From positions 36,252 through 100,251 of the forward strand of contig JAUNLG010000006.1 in the NCBI GenBank assembly GCA_030532385.1: a stretch of 64,000 nucleotides of DNA, read 5' to 3'. Below the pieces are notes generated by a model. That model was not told the origin of the DNA. It did no database searches and saw nothing but the letters and a program-made list of their open reading frames with translations. Within the stretch, counting starts at the first letter, position 1. Each line of letters opens with the position of its first letter. This DNA comes from Anaerococcus sp. (GTDB taxonomy: Bacteria; Bacillota; Clostridia; Tissierellales; Peptoniphilaceae). Of the stretch, positions 57,504 through 64,000 are shown piece by piece. A program made the translations under genes and the position numbers.

Positions 57504-57910
57504 CTACTTCTTTCTATCTTCTGCTCTTTTAGAACTTAATAGGCTTTTTTTTAAAAAAAATGGTCTTGCAGTGATAAAAGCGAAAGTTCTAATATCGCCT
57601 GCATCAACTTCTTCTAATTTATTGCAAATAGCACTTCCAATACCTTTTTTCTGATAATCAAAGTGTGATAATAGACGGGGTCAAGGTATCCTTTCTTGTC
57701 AATATCTCCAAAACCAACAATTTTTTCATTATAAACTGCAACAAAAGTAGAATGTTCCTTAAAGGACCTATCCCGCTTTCCTAAATCTACTTCACCACTT
57801 GCCCATACACATAACTAGTCTTTTGTATAATCTTTTGCATTAACCTTGTGAACTGTATTAAAGATAGGTCTGCCAGTTGCTTACAATCGGATCCTTATAC
57901 TTTCTAACAC
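57504..57910 (-). pseudogene. decayed GNAT N-acetyltransferase
   Basis: Pieces of a GNAT protein in different frames: DCKQLADL, then FNTVHKVNAKDYTKD, an in-frame TAG, WASGEVDLGKRDRSFKEHST and FVAVYNEKIVGFGDIDKKGY, a frameshift, then FDYQKKGIGSAICNKLEEVD with the acetyl-CoA loop QKKGIGS. At least two frameshifts and one stop; the C-terminus is also altered (stop at 57504-57506). Confidence 0.8.
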
Positions 57911-58355
57911 CTATTTTTTGCCTATAGTCATTTATTTAAAATCCCATATCAATAATCTTTCAATAAACTAAGAAAATTGCTCTTATAATTGAAAATTCAT
58001 AAGAAAAACTTCTCATTATACTTCCATCTTATAAAATAAAGCGAAATATAAATCAAAACGATTTAAAGACTTTTTCTTTTATATACTCGAATTATCTCTT
58101 ATAGCTTAGGATTCAGAATTATTACGAATAATTTCTTACCATACTCCTTGTCAAAACTAATGTATTCTCATAATCTTCTACAAATACTTGTATTTGCAAT
58201 AAGGTAGACTAGAGCAATGTGCTAGAAATACATTATCTAAATATCATCTTTTTTCTCCGATTTTCCTACATATTTTTAAATTTTAAAAGGTAATCTTCAG
58301 TTTCAAAAAAGTTCAGGCTTTAAAAATTTACTTTGGAGAACTTATATCTAAAGCT
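57911..58355. other. stretch without a supported gene
   Basis: AT-rich. On the minus strand a short open piece (IQVFVEDYENTLVLTRSMVR, about 58120-58190) may be another gene remnant, but it has no start, no Shine-Dalgarno and no family match. Otherwise nothing seen. Confidence 0.4.
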
Positions 58356-58389
58356 CCCTTATTAATATTAAATTTAATATTAATAAGGG
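58356..58389. repeat. 34-bp perfect palindrome
   Basis: Arms CCCTTATTAATATTAAA (58356-58372) and TTTAATATTAATAAGGG (58373-58389) with no spacer, 20 nt after the stop of the gene at 58409. It may act as terminator, though the T-run is missing on both strands. Confidence 0.7.
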
Positions 58390-58408
58390 ATAAGGGATTA
58401 TCTTTAGT

Positions 58409-59113
58409 TCATTCTGTTAGAATTAAAGTTAATTTCTTATCTTCTAATACTTGAATATATAAATTTTTATACTTTTCTCTAGCTTTCGTTATTGATAAGT
58501 ATAGAATATAAAATATCATAAAGTATAAAGCCACAAGAAAGAATAAAATAGATAGATCAACTAAATTTTGAACAATTTTATTTTCGCTTGAATTTGATAA
58601 GTAAGATGTAAAATATCCTAAAATGATACCCAAAAATCCACCTAGTATTGTAGTTATGGTGGTATACAATTTACTAGTTTTTATTTGATTAAATATTCTA
58701 GTCTTTCTACTGCCAACATCTTTACTATTTTTTATAATAGTATCTAATTTTTGCTCACTTACAACAATACCTTCTTCTGAAAAAATTTGATCAATAACTT
58801 CATTGGCTATTGTTTTCTCCTCACTACTGAAATCTAAATAGTAATCTAAAAGAGACAATAATATGAATATGGGAATAGAAGCTATATAAATATATTTATG
58901 AACAGTAGATCCCTTAAAAAATAAAGAACCTATAAAAGTTGAAATTAGAACCAAGATAAAATCCGAAACTAAATCTGATTTACAATATGACCTGAGCCAT
59001 GACTTTAGATCGTTAGATGATTTATCATTGTTTGATTTATATTTTTTGTCATATTCTATTTTAAATTTATTAAATAAATACTGTGAATTTAGATTAATAT
59101 ATTGATCTTTCAT
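58409..59113 (-). CDS. unknown four-helix membrane protein
   Basis: Not recognised. 234 residues: charged N-terminus, helices near 48-68, 72-92, 150-170 and 185-210, a soluble loop (about 93-145) with EEGIVVSEQKLDTI and a short basic C-tail. It resembles in layout small membrane effectors or antiphage accessory proteins (S-2TM/SLATT style), but no motif proves this. The Shine-Dalgarno is AAGGAAGG-like. It lies alone between decayed genes and a broken toxin-antitoxin pair. Confidence 0.6.
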   Translation of the reverse strand: MKDQYINLNSQYLFNKFKIEYDKKYKSNNDKSSNDLKSWLRSYCKSDLVSDFILVLISTFIGSLFFKGSTVHKYIYIASIPIFILLSLLDYYLDFSSEEKTIANEVIDQIFSEEGIVVSEQKLDTIIKNSKDVGSRKTRIFNQIKTSKLYTTITTILGGFLGIILGYFTSYLSNSSENKIVQNLVDLSILFFLVALYFMIFYILYLSITKAREKYKNLYIQVLEDKKLTLILTE

Positions 59114-59482
59114 ATATTTTATTTTACCTTCCTTTATTCTAATGATTTTCTTTATTATCTCGATAAGTTATAAATAAATTGTTATCTATAAATTATTAGT
59201 ATTTAAACACCACTAATCATCTTAAACACATTCTACTTTCCCTACTTCCTGGAGGAGTCTTTGTAATCATATAATTTTTTATTTTTGATTACCTTTAAAT
59301 ATTTTTTTACAATTAGTCTCTTTTATATTCTACATGTGTTATTGTATATAAAAAACATACACCTTTAAAATACTAATTTTTTTAGGTCTAGCTTAGAAAG
59401 ATAAATTATTGAACTAAAATGTTCAACACTTTTGAATTATCCTTCTACTATTCTTAGGATAGTCCACACGCTCACACTCGTC

Positions 59483-59539
59483 TTGACTTTTTTCATGGAA
59501 GTAATTATAATTAAGTTAGAAAGTATGAATTTCTAACTT
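59483..59539 (+). promoter_or_regulatory. toxin-antitoxin promoter and inverted repeat
   Basis: TTGACT (59483-59488), 17-bp spacer, TATAAT (59506-59511). Directly below is an inverted repeat with 10-bp arms AAGTTAGAAA (59513-59522) and TTTCTAACTT (59530-59539), then AGGAGG. The repeat covers the transcript start and is the likely antitoxin operator. Confidence 0.75.
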
Positions 59540-59552
59540 AGGAGGTTTTAAT

Positions 59553-59891
59553 ATGTTAGTCGAATTAAAAGCTAAGTCACAAGTAACAATTCCCAAAGAC
59601 ATCGTAAATTCTATGGAATTAAATCAAGGCGACCAATTTGAAGTAAGAGAAGAAAATGGAAAAATTATACTTGTTCCTCTTGCAATCTATCCAGAACATG
59701 TTATAAAAAATTTAAAAGCTCAAGTAAAAGAAAGTAAAGAATCTATAAAAAATGGAGAAAGTCCAGTTTTTAATTCTATCGACTCCCTTTTTGAAGAATT
59801 AGATAAGTGGTGTCGTATAAAATTACTTACTCGAAAGCCTTCAAAAAACACTACAAGAAGCAAACTAAAAAGAATCTTGAATTCTTTATAG
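59553..59891 (+). CDS. AbrB/MazE-like antitoxin with mutated stop
   Basis: Swapped-hairpin AbrB domain at about 2-45 (LVELKAKSQVTIPKDIVNSM, LNQGDQFEVREENGKII), then a helical toxin-binding part. The natural end was probably after ELDK (residue 85): codon 86 is TGG where TGA is expected, and 27 further residues (86-112) are read from the toxin's DNA in another frame. The extension is basic and unlike the family. The fold and DNA-binding part are intact. Confidence 0.85.
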   Translation: MLVELKAKSQVTIPKDIVNSMELNQGDQFEVREENGKIILVPLAIYPEHVIKNLKAQVKESKESIKNGESPVFNSIDSLFEELDKWCRIKLLTRKPSKNTTRSKLKRILNSL

Positions 59892-60055
59892 AAAACCCTA
59901 CTCATCCATCCTTAGGTACAAAGAAGATCTAAGGTGCAGATGGCATATGGGAATCTTCTATTAACCTGGATATTCGTATCATTTGGTTCTATGAGGATAA
60001 TGAATTGATTTTTCTCTTTGATATTGGTAACTACGATATTTTATACAAGTTTTAA
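59810..60055 (+). pseudogene. RelE/ParE-type toxin interrupted by a stop codon
   Basis: Frame from GTG at 59810 gives SYKITYSKAFKKHYKKQTKK and LEFFIENPTHPSLGTKKI, an in-frame TAA at 59930-59932, then GADGIWESSINLDIRIIWFY up to YDILYKF and a stop at 60053-60055. Read through, it is an 81-residue RelE/ParE-fold toxin; the break removes the core strands. Overlaps the antitoxin frame. Confidence 0.82.
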
Positions 60056-60100
60056 TTATAATATTATAATGTATTTGCAAATTGAAAATTAATATTTTGC

Positions 60101-60131
60101 GGGTGATGCTTTTATCCATCACCCTATTTTT
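60101..60131 (+). terminator. toxin-antitoxin terminator
   Basis: GGGTGATG (60101-60108) pairs with CATCACCC (60117-60124), 8-nt loop, then TATTTTTATT. Confidence 0.85.
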
Positions 60132-60174
60132 ATTATGAACTAAAGTGTGGACTATAATAAATAATTTCTCTAAA

Positions 60175-61254
60175 TTACTTATTAAATTCCTCTAGAAAAT
60201 TTAATACAAGTTCATTTATTTCTAAAAGTGCTTCCTGAGGTTTTTTCTTATTAAGTCCTCCATCAATTCTATTGGTTAAAAATGGAGAAGTTAGAGAAAA
60301 ATCTGTAAGTCCCACATGACCAACCCCTTCTATGTGCTTATTTATAAATTTCAAATTGTTGGTTTTTATCATTTTATCATTCAAACCATAAGTTGTTATT
60401 GTATCCAATTTACCCCAAAGTGCATCAGAGTAAATATGAAGAATAGCTAGTGGATACTCTTCTTCTCTAAATACATATTGACCATTCTTAATTGCTACAA
60501 TATCCTTAGCAAAGGGTGATTCTAAGACAACTAGACCTTTAATATCCCTTGACCTTTCTCTTCCAACTGCCAATACTGAAGATCCTCCTAAAGAATGACC
60601 TGATAGTACAATCCTTTGAATATCTATTTTCTCCTCATAAATATTATCATTATTGCCATCCATAACCTTATCCAAAACTAAATTAATATCTTCTATCCTA
60701 GGGTCAAGCCATCGATTTAATTCTTCTAAAGTTGTTTCTAAATTTTTAGATCCCTCTGAATTTGCAAGCTCTTTTAAAAAATCTTTGTCTACAAATACAG
60801 TTTTACCCGAGGATAAAGTCGTAAAAAAGGAATGATAGGGATGGTCTAAAGTCATTACAATATAACCATGAGAAGCCAATTCATAATATAGGGTTTCATT
60901 AGACCTACCCACACCAAAAGAACCGTGGGAAAAAAGAAATAGCGGATGAGCATTTTCTTCTAAGTTTTCAGGATAATATACATGAACAGGAATCTCTCTA
61001 ATTAGCTTATTTGTAGCCATTTTAGGATATTTTGTTTCATGGTCATAATAAACCATGTCTTCTTTTACTTTATATTCACCACTTGGCTTAGGCCCATCTA
61101 GGCATGGAAAAATAACTTTAAATCCAAGAAATAAAACCAATAAGATTTCAAGAATTATAAAAATCACTTTAATCCAGGTCTTAAAAATTTTTATTTTACT
61201 TGTAAATATAACTAAGAAAACCGAAAGCAATAAAGCAAGAATCCAAATTAACAT
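60175..61254 (-). CDS. membrane-anchored alpha/beta hydrolase, PAF-acetylhydrolase-like
   Basis: 359 residues. Two N-terminal membrane helices (about 2-19 and 28-48), then an alpha/beta-hydrolase domain: FLFSHGSFGVGRSN oxyanion loop, nucleophile in LSGHSLGGSSVLA, later acid and a His in GVGHVGLTDFS. The layout and GHSLGG elbow resemble platelet-activating-factor acetylhydrolase and related esterases. Shine-Dalgarno AGGAG. Substrate unknown; monocistronic. Confidence 0.85.
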   Translation of the reverse strand: MLIWILALLLSVFLVIFTSKIKIFKTWIKVIFIILEILLVLFLGFKVIFPCLDGPKPSGEYKVKEDMVYYDHETKYPKMATNKLIREIPVHVYYPENLEENAHPLFLFSHGSFGVGRSNETLYYELASHGYIVMTLDHPYHSFFTTLSSGKTVFVDKDFLKELANSEGSKNLETTLEELNRWLDPRIEDINLVLDKVMDGNNDNIYEEKIDIQRIVLSGHSLGGSSVLAVGRERSRDIKGLVVLESPFAKDIVAIKNGQYVFREEEYPLAILHIYSDALWGKLDTITTYGLNDKMIKTNNLKFINKHIEGVGHVGLTDFSLTSPFLTNRIDGGLNKKKPQEALLEINELVLNFLEEFNK

Positions 61255-61534
61255 GAGCTTTCTCCTATTATCTAAATAACAACCCTCGCATTGACCTAAA
61301 AATTAACTTACAAATTAGTAAGTGAAGATCTATAGTTTTATTATTTCTACCCATTTTTTATCCTTTAAGAGAAATTCTTATATACGGTGTGAAGATAGTT
61401 AGATATTTTCATGTGGTTTCATCGAATGTATTCTTAGAATATATTTGATAATAGCTTTTAAAATATTAAATTCACTAACCACTTCCATAATATTTTATCT
61501 ATCAAGGCCTATATCTATTAAATTTACTTTTTTC
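61255..61534. other. intergenic stretch
   Basis: 280 bp between the hydrolase and MerR genes. No ORF with a Shine-Dalgarno, strong hairpin or repeat was seen. Confidence 0.5.
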
Positions 61535-62383
61535 TTACTTATTAAGTTCTAAGTATTTATCATTTACTATAAGTAACTTTTGGTAATAGTCATCATAACT
61601 TTTGCTAAATTTTCTTATAAGTGGAATAGCTGTTTCATAATATTTGTTATCTACCATATATTTTTGTAATTTTTCTTGAATAATCTTCATTGGGCTATTT
61701 TGATATTCATTACTATTCTTATATTCTTGGTATTTATCAACCATATCCTCATTTTCTTTCAACCACTGGTCATAATTGTCCACAGCTTCAATTTTTGACT
61801 CATTTAATTCTTCTAAATCTTTCATATCATAAGCTCCACTAAGCTCTTCGATATAAGCTTGTTCTTTTTTACTCAATCTGAATGGAGGTAGGCTATCTAA
61901 GTAGGCTAGAAACTTTTTGTATGAAGCTTTCCCCTCTTTATCCAATCTTTCATTTAAAAATGGTTGGTAGGATGAAAACATTAGCTGGCCAAAATATCCT
62001 GGAAAGGCATTTGATAACTTTTCACAGATACTTTCTTCTGCTTCGATTATAGCGATTTTATCACCTATTACTTTTGGATTTTCTTTCTTAAGTATTAGTT
62101 CAATAAGATCTTTTCTTTTCTTCTCGATTTCTAATTTATGGTCTTTTCTTCTAAGTATAGAAGCTAGAAATTTACAGTCAGATGATAAAGATTCTTTTAT
62201 TTCAGCTATACTTAGCCCAAGCTTTCTAAATAATGATATCTGATTTAGAATATCCAAATCTTCATTGCTATAATTTCTATAGCCATTTTCCAATCTTAAA
62301 GGTTTAATTAACCCCTTTTCTTCGTAATACTCGATTGCTTTTCTTGTCAAACCTGTTTTCTCTTGAATTTCATTTCTTAGCAT
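61535..62383 (-). CDS. MerR-family transcription regulator
   Basis: 282 residues. N-terminal winged HTH (EIQEKTGLTRKAIEYYEEKG, NGYRNYSNEDLDILNQI) with a long coiled coil after it, then a helical C-terminal domain (about 120-282) without the metal-site cysteines of MerR/CueR; so it should sense a drug, organic compound or protein rather than a metal. No partner gene lies next to it. Its own promoter has the 19-bp spacer typical of MerR targets. Confidence 0.88.
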   Translation of the reverse strand: MLRNEIQEKTGLTRKAIEYYEEKGLIKPLRLENGYRNYSNEDLDILNQISLFRKLGLSIAEIKESLSSDCKFLASILRRKDHKLEIEKKRKDLIELILKKENPKVIGDKIAIIEAEESICEKLSNAFPGYFGQLMFSSYQPFLNERLDKEGKASYKKFLAYLDSLPPFRLSKKEQAYIEELSGAYDMKDLEELNESKIEAVDNYDQWLKENEDMVDKYQEYKNSNEYQNSPMKIIQEKLQKYMVDNKYYETAIPLIRKFSKSYDDYYQKLLIVNDKYLELNK

Positions 62384-62405
62384 TTAATATTACCTCCTTG
62401 ATTAA

Positions 62406-62436
62406 AGGATACCCTAGTCCCTTATGGACAGGTCAA
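62406..62436 (-). promoter_or_regulatory. MerR-type promoter/operator
   Basis: Minus-strand TTGACC (62431-62436), 19-bp spacer, TATCCT (62406-62411). The spacer holds an imperfect dyad, CCTGTCC/GGGACTAGG. The long spacer with a dyad is the hallmark of MerR regulation, so autoactivation is expected. Confidence 0.8.
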
Positions 62437-62602
62437 GACTTCTTAAATATTTTTTCTTCCAGATGAAATATAGGGGATAACTTCCCATAAATCTGGTATT
62501 TTAAAAAATATAAGTACTAGTGCTTCTTATCCCAATTTTTAGGTTAATTCTATTCCATCTTATAGTCCAATGTTTCGAAATTACCTAAACTAGTCATTAG
62601 AA

Positions 62603-62636
62603 AAAAAGAGCCTATACATATTAATAAGCTCTTTTT
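62603..62636 (-). terminator. terminator after the DJ-1-like gene
   Basis: AAAAAGAGC (62603-62611) pairs with GCTCTTTTT (62628-62636), T-run on both strands; 134 nt after the gene at 62770. Confidence 0.7.
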
Positions 62637-62769
62637 AAACAGATAATTTTTAAAGAATAAGTTTCTCGAATTTACTTTAAGGCCCCTCTAATATCACTTA
62701 TATTAAAAATTTAATAATTATTGTTATTTAGAATACTTATTAAACTTTGAGCTGTTTCTATAATATTAG

Positions 62770-63339
62770 TCATAATCCAAAACTTTTTGAAGATATTTCA
62801 ATGCCTAACATTTTTGCAAATTGTATTCCAAATTTAACAAAGTTATAAGATACAGATGTAATGATATTTTCTGAAATTATATAACCTTCTTCAATATGGT
62901 TTTCTATGCATTCATCCCAGTCTTTCATTTTTGTTAAATCAGATGCCAAAAACCCTTCTTCTAGAAGTTCTTCCTTGTTTACTCCCGCCATAAAAGACTT
63001 ATCATTAAGGATTCCTGCCTTTAGTAGAAGAATTGGACCTATTGATATGGCACCTATTAATTTATTTCTAAATAATTTTATAAATTCTATAATTTCTGGA
63101 TCTTTGACTGTAGCTTCTATATCTACTGCACCTGGCAATAATAAGCTATCATATTCATCAATATCTATTTCTGATATTATTTTATCTGGTAAAATTTTAA
63201 AACCTTCTTCACTTGCTATAACTTCTTTAGTCTTTGCGAAAACAACAATTTCTTTGTTATTAAGTGCCAAAATCTCAAGAGCAACACTAATTTCAAAATT
63301 ACAAAATGACTCGTATATTAACACAGCTGTTTTCTTCAT
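62770..63339 (-). CDS. DJ-1/PfpI-like protein with Ser in place of the nucleophile Cys
   Basis: 189 residues from the ATG at 63339 (GGGAGGA upstream; the longer frame to 63378 is unlikely). DJ-1/PfpI fold: VLIYESFCNFE near the start with a Glu (about 16), LLLPGAVDIEAT, and the elbow GAISIGPILLLKAGIL. The elbow normally reads (A/G)IC; here residue 99 is Ser. So protease, deglycase or hydratase activity depending on Cys is doubtful. Function unknown. Confidence 0.85.
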   Translation of the reverse strand: MKKTAVLIYESFCNFEISVALEILALNNKEIVVFAKTKEVIASEEGFKILPDKIISEIDIDEYDSLLLPGAVDIEATVKDPEIIEFIKLFRNKLIGAISIGPILLLKAGILNDKSFMAGVNKEELLEEGFLASDLTKMKDWDECIENHIEEGYIISENIITSVSYNFVKFGIQFAKMLGIEISSKSFGL

Positions 63340-63400
63340 CTTATTTTCCTCCCACAATTGTCTATCGAAAAAAAACACATATTACTTGTAATCAGGAGAC

Positions 63401-63426
63401 CCTAGTAAGTTAAACCTACTTCTAGG
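63401..63426 (-). repeat. inverted repeat upstream of the DJ-1-like gene
   Basis: CCTAGTAAGT (63401-63410) against ACTTCTAGG (63418-63426): imperfect palindrome with one bulged base, about 65-85 nt above the ATG. Possible operator or leader hairpin. Confidence 0.4.
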
Positions 63427-63685
63427 ACTTCCACTAATAGTAATTCTGGTATTTTATTATATCTTTCCACCCCTAAGAGGTGTTTAAAGATACATATTTT
63501 TTCTATATTCCACAGGGCTTGAATATTCCAAGTTCTCTCATTTTAATTATAGTATATCATAGATTTTCTATATAAGATTTATTTCTTCATTTGAATAAAA
63601 TTTAATTCAATAGAAATTTCCATAGGAAGTTAGCTAGACTATTTCTTTTTTGATATAGCACTTACTTTGGTAGATGCTAAAAAAG
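63427..63685. other. intergenic stretch
   Basis: Between the ABC-F gene end and the DJ-1 leader. No ORF or clear hairpin seen. Confidence 0.4.
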
Positions 63686-64000
63686 TTATTTTTTTCTTTT
63701 TGCAATGAGATTTTTGTATTCTTCTTCTAATTTTTCTCTTTCTTCTTTAGATATTTCCATAGCAAGTCTAGAACCTATGGAAGATATTCTAAAGTCAAGT
63801 AAAAACCTATCTCTATCATTGCTATTTTTTGTCTTATTATTTCTATTTTTATATTGTGATAAATTGCCTTTATAACTTTTGATTTTTTTATCTTCTATCA
63901 TCAAAAGTGTGTTTGCAATGTTGTTTATTAACTCTTCATCATGACTTACAAATATAAATGGTCTATCATAAGATTCCAATAGATTTTCTAAACTTTCTAT
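63686..64000 (-). CDS. ABC-F ATPase, C-terminal part (runs off the window)
   Basis: Open from the window edge to a stop at 63686; 104 residues visible. FIFVSHDEELINNIANTLLMIEDKKI is the H-loop and end of the second ABC domain of an ABC-F protein; then a charged tail with LLDFRISSIGSRLA and KEEREKLEEEYKNL, as in ribosome-protection ABC-F proteins (Vga/Lsa/Tva-like). No membrane segment. The resistance spectrum, if any, cannot be told. Confidence 0.8.
   Translation of the reverse strand: MESLENLLESYDRPFIFVSHDEELINNIANTLLMIEDKKIKSYKGNLSQYKNRNNKTKNSNDRDRFLLDFRISSIGSRLAMEISKEEREKLEEEYKNLIAKRKK

Noticed and set aside
58120-58190. Short minus-strand piece resembling a protein end
   Set aside because: No start, ribosome site or family match; left as unassigned sequence.
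59808-59891. Antitoxin C-terminal extension as a real domain
   Set aside because: It is the toxin's DNA read in the wrong frame; the in-frame toxin sequence matches the RelE/ParE fold instead.
62906-63391. 161-residue plus-strand open frame
   Set aside because: Antisense to the DJ-1-like gene, which has a good Shine-Dalgarno and family motifs.

Overview
The window is AT-rich DNA from a low-GC Gram-positive anaerobe. Gene content and order (secG-rnr-smpB, pgk-tpiA-eno, rpmE/prmC/prfA/murA/recD2, thyX in place of thyA, type-zinc L31, flavodiiron protein) suggest a clostridial-type coccus of the Peptoniphilaceae, for example Anaerococcus; this placement is inference from gene content, not from a marker search. 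Most genes have clear Shine-Dalgarno sites, and many operons end in clean intrinsic terminators. Layout. 1-36 kb is an almost unbroken minus-strand core block, interrupted only by plus-strand rodA: an ABC exporter pair whose permease carries a huge extracellular coiled coil, thyX, smpB, rnr, secG, the glycolytic genes eno-tpiA-pgk-gap, trxB, trmL, a HAD phosphatase, nth, then an eight-gene run prmC-prfA-CDF transporter-sua5-upp-murA-recD2-comFC, preceded by rpmE, rho, fba, proS, tex, a membrane protein, ppk and ppx. 36.5-38.7 kb holds a tRNA-Thr(CGT), a K+/H+ antiporter and a small TIGR04076-type protein. 38.9-44.6 kb is a complete ribose operon rbsRKDACB (minus strand) with a consensus promoter carrying two operator-like palindromes. 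44.6-54.3 kb is the most interesting part: a stress and metal region. It has a metal-chaperone / hemerythrin-like fragment / CPG-type P1B ATPase operon behind a long structured leader; a PerR-katA operon; an FNR-like regulator with all four FNR cysteines but a CRP-like recognition helix; and a ric-fprA operon for Fe-S repair and NO or O2 removal. CRP-type palindromes (TGTGA-N6-TCACA type) lie upstream of both the metal operon and ric-fprA and fit that regulator. From 54.3 to 64 kb the DNA becomes accessory in character: small unknown membrane proteins, a two-gene permease, decayed genes (a GNAT acetyltransferase and a membrane-protein remnant), a toxin-antitoxin pair broken by point mutations, two alpha/beta hydrolases (one at 47.6 kb), a MerR regulator with a textbook 19-bp-spacer promoter, a DJ-1/PfpI-like protein with Ser where the nucleophilic Cys is expected, and the 3' end of an ABC-F gene running off the window. 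Two system-level points stand out. First, the FNR/CRP-hybrid regulator with its predicted sites links a metal-exporting ATPase operon to nitrosative-stress repair, and the two operons each encode a hemerythrin-like protein sharing a K(I/L)P-C-TY motif. Second, five genes (rnr, pgk, prmC, rho, tex) start 18-31 nt after an intrinsic-terminator-like hairpin that ends the upstream gene, leaving no room for a promoter, which suggests systematic partial termination inside operons.
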